Assembly: GCA_002360325.1 (NCBI GenBank)
Contig: DEQG01000046.1
Coordinates: forward strand, 15,823 to 34,192
Length of the DNA stretch: 18,370 nt
DNA from: Salinicoccus sp. UBA3372
GTDB taxonomy: Bacteria; Bacillota; Bacilli; Staphylococcales; Salinicoccaceae
Direction of reading: 5' to 3'
The notes below the pieces were generated by a model. It saw only the letters and a list, made by a program, of their open reading frames with translations. It was not told the origin of the DNA and did not search any database. Below, piece by piece: positions 14,972 to 18,370 of the stretch. Each line of letters begins with the position of its first letter. The stretch's first letter is position 1. Position numbers and translations under genes: made by a program.

Positions 14972-16666
14972 CTATTTTTGCTTATTTATAAATTTGCGGA
15001 ATTCTTCTCGTGTCATCGTGTTGATGACCTGACCCTTTTTAACGAATCCTTTTTGAAGTGTCGCAACACCATATTTCATAAAGTCCAGATGATCCGTATG
15101 GTGTGCGTCAGTATTCACCGTCAATTTAATATCCTGATGACGCATTGCATCAGCATTGATATCCAGTCTCATCGGATTGGCATTCACTTCAAGTACCGTG
15201 TTAGTCTCACGGGCGAGTTCCATCAGATGCTCCATGTCGACAGGATAACCTTCACGTCTGCCGATCAGTCGCCCTGTCGGATGTGCGATATGTCTCACAT
15301 ATGGATTTCTGCACGCAGATTCCAGACGGTGCATAATCTCTTCTTCCGTCTGCTGGAAGCTCGAGTGGATTGCTGCGATGACGTAATCCAGTTCTTTCAG
15401 CATATCATCTGAATAATCCAGTGTACCGTCTTTCAAGATATCCATTTCAGTTCCGGAATAAACATCGATTTCATCATATTCTTCATTAATCTGTCTGATC
15501 TCCTCAATTTGGGCCATGAGTCTTTTTTCATCCAATCCGTTTGCGATACGCAGACTTTTCGAGTGATCTGTGATGACCATATATTCATATCCTCTTTCAA
15601 TACACGCCTCAACCATCTCTCTGACTGAGAATGCACCGTCACTGTAGACCGTATGCATATGAATATCACCTTTAATATCATCCAGCGTCACAATCTCTCC
15701 GATGTCGAGATTGGTCTCTTCTCCTGTTTCGCGCATTGCCGGCGGAATAAAGTCCAGATCAAAATGATTGTAGAACTCTTCCTCTGAATTGAACGTGAGT
15801 GTTTCACCGTTCGATTCCACACCGTATTCACTGATCTTTTCATTACGGGCTTTCGCAATCTGACGCATTTTTACATTATGGTCTTTGGAGCCGGTAAAAT
15901 GATGCAGTGTCGAATAGTATTCCTCTTCAGTAACGAACCTGAAATCGACGTTGATATCCTGCATATCATCCTGAATGATGATGGACAGTTTCTTATCACC
16001 GCCCGCTACAGTTTCCGTGACGAATTCCTGCTCAAGTATATTTTTTGTGAATACTTCGACATCTTCCGTAATCAATATATAGTCGATGTCCCTGCTCGTT
16101 TCTTTCATGCGGCGTGCACTGCCGGCAACATCATACTTGATGACATGCGGACTTTCTTCCAGAAAAACTTCAATAATATCTCTGAAGCGCAGAATCTGGT
16201 TTATCGCATAGCGTTCGGGCCGAGTTAAAATATCATCGATTGCTTTACTGATATTCTCCTCTGTTTTTTTGCCGAAACCCGGGAGCTCGCTGATTTCTTC
16301 ATTTTCACAGGCATTCTTCAGCCCTTCCAACGTATCGATTTCAAGCGCCTTATAAATCTTGACGATCTTCTTCGGGCCGAGCGTCGGAATCTTTGTCATC
16401 TGTACAAGTCCCGCAGGTACGCTTTCTTTAAGCTCATCCAGTACAGTGGAATTTCCAGTCTCCACATATTCTGTGATGACCTCATTTGTACCTTTCCCTA
16501 TACCTTTGATATCGTCGAATCTGTCAATTTCTGACAGTGACCTCGGATCCGTTTCAAGAGATTGGGCCGCCTTACGGTAGGCGGACACTTTAAATGGATT
16601 CTCCAAAGAGAGTTCCATGTATACTGCAATGTTTTCAAGTAGTCTGATTATATCTTTTTTAGTCAT
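14972..16666 (-). CDS. polX: DNA polymerase X with PHP domain
   Basis: Family-X gap-filling polymerase with an attached PHP phosphatase/nuclease, acting in base-excision-type repair. In the 564 residues: an N-terminal 8-kDa-like domain, helix-hairpin-helix motifs (KGIGKGT near 54-60, IPTLGPKKI 93-101, LPGFGKKTEENI 128-139), the nucleotidyl-transfer site GS 182-183 with DID at 193-195 and D241, then PHP motifs DIHMH (334-338), TDH (366-368), GTEMD (405-409), H434, AHP (461-463), and NTDAHH (518-523). The start is ATG 16666 after a GGAGG site; a frame running up to 16768 overlaps cvpA and has no support. Confidence 0.96.
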   Translation of the reverse strand: MTKKDIIRLLENIAVYMELSLENPFKVSAYRKAAQSLETDPRSLSEIDRFDDIKGIGKGTNEVITEYVETGNSTVLDELKESVPAGLVQMTKIPTLGPKKIVKIYKALEIDTLEGLKNACENEEISELPGFGKKTEENISKAIDDILTRPERYAINQILRFRDIIEVFLEESPHVIKYDVAGSARRMKETSRDIDYILITEDVEVFTKNILEQEFVTETVAGGDKKLSIIIQDDMQDINVDFRFVTEEEYYSTLHHFTGSKDHNVKMRQIAKARNEKISEYGVESNGETLTFNSEEEFYNHFDLDFIPPAMRETGEETNLDIGEIVTLDDIKGDIHMHTVYSDGAFSVREMVEACIERGYEYMVITDHSKSLRIANGLDEKRLMAQIEEIRQINEEYDEIDVYSGTEMDILKDGTLDYSDDMLKELDYVIAAIHSSFQQTEEEIMHRLESACRNPYVRHIAHPTGRLIGRREGYPVDMEHLMELARETNTVLEVNANPMRLDINADAMRHQDIKLTVNTDAHHTDHLDFMKYGVATLQKGFVKKGQVINTMTREEFRKFINKQK

Positions 16667-16676
16667 AATTTCCTCC

Positions 16677-16703
16677 AAAAAAAGAGCCATATCACTATGA
16701 CTC
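16677..16703 (-). terminator. Terminator-like hairpin between cvpA and polX
   Basis: Eight-pair stem GAGTCATA (16696-16703) with TATGGCTC (16684-16691), one G-T pair, 4-nt loop GTGA, then seven T (16677-16683 on the minus strand). The cvpA stop codon lies in the stem and the T-run directly abuts the GGAGG site of polX. It may reduce expression of polX-mutS2 relative to zapA-cvpA. Confidence 0.6.
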
Positions 16704-17228
16704 GATTTGTAACCACTCCATGAATTTGTCGGAGAGGATAAATGTGTGTTCCAATATGAAGTTTGCAAGACCTGAGCCCTGTATGGCTGTTTGGATAAAT
16801 TCTAACGGCACCATCGAAAGCATGAATAAAATGACAACAAGAACATACATAGTCTCAAATAAACCTAATACCGCTCCGACGATTTCGCCAACGATGCCGA
16901 AAACCGGTATTTGCTGAAAGTAATCAAATGCACTGACGATCAATTGGATTACAATTTTCGTCACTATGAATATTACAAAAAATGCAGACATATCATAATA
17001 TGCATATTCTGCATCCACTATGTTTGGAAAGATTGGATTGGCCAGAGTCTCTGTCGTCGACGGATATGGCAGTATAAGATCCAGCCTTGAAGCCAGATGC
17101 TCAAAATTGAGTGCAGCAATAATCACCGCGGCAATCGTACCGATCAGATGAAAAAGCTGCAGTACAAAGCCCCTTCTATATCCAACTATCATTCCGATTA
17201 TAAGTAAAATTAATATTATTAAAGTCAT
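16695..17228 (-). CDS. CvpA-family membrane protein (YshB-like)
   Basis: A 177-residue membrane protein of the CvpA (colicin V production) family. Four membrane helices are seen, about 2-16, 24-42, 80-102 and 109-144, with the conserved G-Y-R-R-G-F motif after the first (GYRRGFVLQLFHLIG). Function in Gram-positives is not well defined; involvement in envelope processes is assumed. The ATG overlaps the zapA stop as ATGA, so the two are translationally coupled. The order zapA-cvpA-polX-mutS2 is the conserved one. Confidence 0.9.
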   Translation of the reverse strand: MTLIILILLIIGMIVGYRRGFVLQLFHLIGTIAAVIIAALNFEHLASRLDLILPYPSTTETLANPIFPNIVDAEYAYYDMSAFFVIFIVTKIVIQLIVSAFDYFQQIPVFGIVGEIVGAVLGLFETMYVLVVILFMLSMVPLEFIQTAIQGSGLANFILEHTFILSDKFMEWLQIES

Positions 17229-17488
17229 ACGTCTCGTCCCTGGTCAGATTGTTCTTCAATCAGTTCATCATATTTCTGTTTCAATTTCACGTAATCATCC
17301 ATTACGTTTACCGCCGTCAGCACCGCTTTCCTTGTCGTATCCAGGCCGGCACTCTTTGACCCGATTTCTTTCATCTTCTCGTCGACAAGATTCGCAATAT
17401 GCCTGATGTGTTCCGGCTCATCCCTGCCTATTATAGTATATTGCTGATCATTGATATCAACGTAAATACGATTTTTATATTCAGCCAT
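17225..17488 (-). CDS. zapA: Cell division protein ZapA
   Basis: Small FtsZ-bundling protein of the division ring. The 87 residues begin with the N-terminal beta-strands (NRIYVDINDQQYTIIG), followed by the EPEHIRHIANLVDEKM helix, a T-R-K-A-V-L-T-A-V-N segment and a C-terminal coiled coil (DDYVKLKQKYDELIEEQ), as in Bacillus ZapA/YshA. The start is ATG 17488 behind AAAGGAGG; the longer frame from 17512 begins upstream of that site. It is the first gene of zapA-cvpA-polX-mutS2 with a promoter at 17543-17571, divergent from rnhC. Confidence 0.93.
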   Translation of the reverse strand: MAEYKNRIYVDINDQQYTIIGRDEPEHIRHIANLVDEKMKEIGSKSAGLDTTRKAVLTAVNVMDDYVKLKQKYDELIEEQSDQGRDV

Positions 17489-17542
17489 AATGTGTCTGCC
17501 TCCTTTATCCAAACTGTCTACAAATTATGTTATCATTAATTT

Positions 17543-17571
17543 ATTATACTTATCAGCAATGGATTTCACAA
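17543..17571 (-). promoter_or_regulatory. Promoter of the zapA-cvpA-polX-mutS2 operon
   Basis: Minus strand: TTGTGA (17566-17571), 17-nt spacer, perfect TATAAT (17543-17548), about 55 nt before the zapA start. The rest of the 120-nt gap to rnhC shows no convincing rnhC promoter. Confidence 0.65.
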
Positions 17572-17608
17572 GTAAAGTAATTAGAAAATAATAAAGGACT
17601 TTTATGAT

Positions 17609-18280
17609 ATGAACTATGATCAGCATAACACCATCGGCAGCGATGAAGCCGGCGTCGGAGATTATTTCGGTCCGATGACCGTGTGCGCTGCCTACGTACC
17701 GAAAGATAAAATTGCATTATTGAAAGAACTCGGCATCAAAGATTCCAAAAACCTGTCCAACAGCACAGTGATCAAGCTGGCCGGCGACCTGATTCATACG
17801 GTGGCATATTCACTTGTTGTACTCGACAATCCCTCCTACAATAAAAAGATTGACGAAGGCTGGAATATCGTCAAACTGAAAGCCGTCCTCCACGACCATT
17901 GCATCAAAAATGTATACAACAAACTGGACGGAACAGAACAGCAGAAGATGGATAGAATCGTCATCGACCAGTTTACGACATTGAACGCCTATAACAAATA
18001 CGTACCCGAACCGTTCATGCTGGATAAAATCCATCAGGAAACCAAAGCCGAAAGCAAATCACTGGCCGTTGCAGCTGCCAGCATCATCGCCCGGGCAAAA
18101 TACCTGGAACAGATGGCCAACCTCGACAAGACACTGAAAGACACGGTGCCGAGAGGCGCAAGCAAAAAAGTCGATGCATTCGCAGCAAAACTTGCCAAAA
18201 AGAACGGCATGGACTTCGTCGATAACATCACTAAAAAGCACTTCAAGACAAGGGAGAAAGTCCAGGCACTGCTGAGGTAG
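17609..18280 (+). CDS. rnhC: Ribonuclease HIII, short form lacking the N-terminal substrate-binding domain
   Basis: Cuts the RNA strand of RNA/DNA hybrids. The catalytic domain is complete: D12 and E13 in GSDEAGVGDYFGP (10-22), D120 in VIDQF and E148 in KAESKSLAVAAASIIAR, the DEDE set of the HIII family, plus the family tail KKHFKTREK. The 223 residues are about 85-90 short of the usual 300-313: the protein starts where the catalytic domain of S. aureus RnhC begins, and the TBP-like N-terminal domain is absent. ATG 17609 follows AAAGGA (17593-17598), and the in-frame stop at 17582-17584 leaves no room for the missing part. It is divergent from zapA, as in staphylococci. Confidence 0.93.
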   Translation: MNYDQHNTIGSDEAGVGDYFGPMTVCAAYVPKDKIALLKELGIKDSKNLSNSTVIKLAGDLIHTVAYSLVVLDNPSYNKKIDEGWNIVKLKAVLHDHCIKNVYNKLDGTEQQKMDRIVIDQFTTLNAYNKYVPEPFMLDKIHQETKAESKSLAVAAASIIARAKYLEQMANLDKTLKDTVPRGASKKVDAFAAKLAKKNGMDFVDNITKKHFKTREKVQALLR

Positions 18281-18305
18281 TTGATTAAATCTGATTTATG
18301 TATTA

Positions 18306-18349
18306 AATGACATGAAAGGCATGATAAATTGCGTTTCGTGTCATTTTTT
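18306..18349 (+). terminator. Rho-independent terminator of rnhC
   Basis: Twelve-pair stem AATGACATGAAA (18306-18317) with TTTCGTGTCATT (18334-18345), one G-T pair, 16-nt loop, and a T-run 18344-18349, 25 nt after the rnhC stop. Confidence 0.88.
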
Positions 18350-18370
18350 ATTGGGCAGTGACAACGAACA

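Noticed and set aside
14609..15412. Plus-strand 267-codon frame antisense to mutS2 and polX
   Set aside because: It is a mirror of two clearly conserved genes, with Ser/Phe/Ile-rich low-meaning sequence, no ribosome site and no family resemblance.
16667..16768. 34-residue N-terminal extension of PolX
   Set aside because: It overlaps the cvpA gene and lies upstream of the good GGAGG site that serves ATG 16666.
17571..17598. Plus-strand promoter TTCACA-N16-AATAAT for rnhC
   Set aside because: Its expected start point would fall after the rnhC ribosome site, so it could not make a usable message.

Overview
The window is an 18.4-kb piece of ordinary Gram-positive (Firmicutes) chromosome. It has the housekeeping order rnhC / zapA-cvpA-polX-mutS2 / trxA / uvrC / sdhCAB / marR-murI-rdgB-yfcE, which I know from staphylococci and, more loosely, from Bacillus. 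Protein sequences look staphylococcal (RNase HIII, RdgB, PolX). However, a MarR gene upstream of murI (as in B. subtilis ysmB-racE) and the nearness of the ysoA-tig pair fit a deep-branching relative of the Staphylococcaceae, such as a Jeotgalicoccus/Salinicoccus-type organism. The assignment is inference; no 16S or marker search was possible. Almost every protein gene is on the minus strand, so the window runs backwards relative to transcription. There are no phage, transposase or CRISPR features.

Region by region: 1-2276 holds tig (trigger factor, running off the left edge), a YsoA-like helical-repeat protein and a NUDIX hydrolase, with promoters in front of tig and of the NUDIX gene. 2362-2667 is a plus-strand tRNA pair, Arg(UCU) and Arg(CCU), with a strong promoter and a terminator-like hairpin behind each tRNA. 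2694-2981 is a gene-free array of six 50-bp units, each an imperfect inverted repeat, lying between the convergent tRNA and csbD transcripts; this is the most unusual non-coding element here. 3080-4531 is a small accessory block: CsbD-like stress protein with a sigma-B-like promoter, a RimJ/RimL-type acetyltransferase, a DCC-family CxxC protein with no convincing standard start codon, and a plus-strand three-helix membrane protein. 4536-6948 is marR-murI-rdgB-yfcE, a tightly coupled operon for cell-wall D-glutamate, nucleotide-pool cleaning and a phosphoesterase. 6963-10219 is sdhCAB (respiratory complex II). 10308-12074 is uvrC, 12134-12448 trxA, and 12524-17571 is zapA-cvpA-polX-mutS2 plus an unlisted 32-codon membrane ORF. 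17609-18349 is the divergent rnhC with its terminator.

The genes fall into three themes: genome maintenance (uvrC, mutS2, polX, rnhC, rdgB), respiration and redox (sdhCAB, trxA) and envelope/division (murI, zapA, cvpA). Points worth a second look are the 50-bp repeat array, an RNase HIII that lacks the usual N-terminal substrate-binding domain, the hidden 32-residue membrane ORF beside an apparent Spx-type trxA promoter, the non-standard start of the DCC protein, and a terminator-like hairpin between cvpA and polX.
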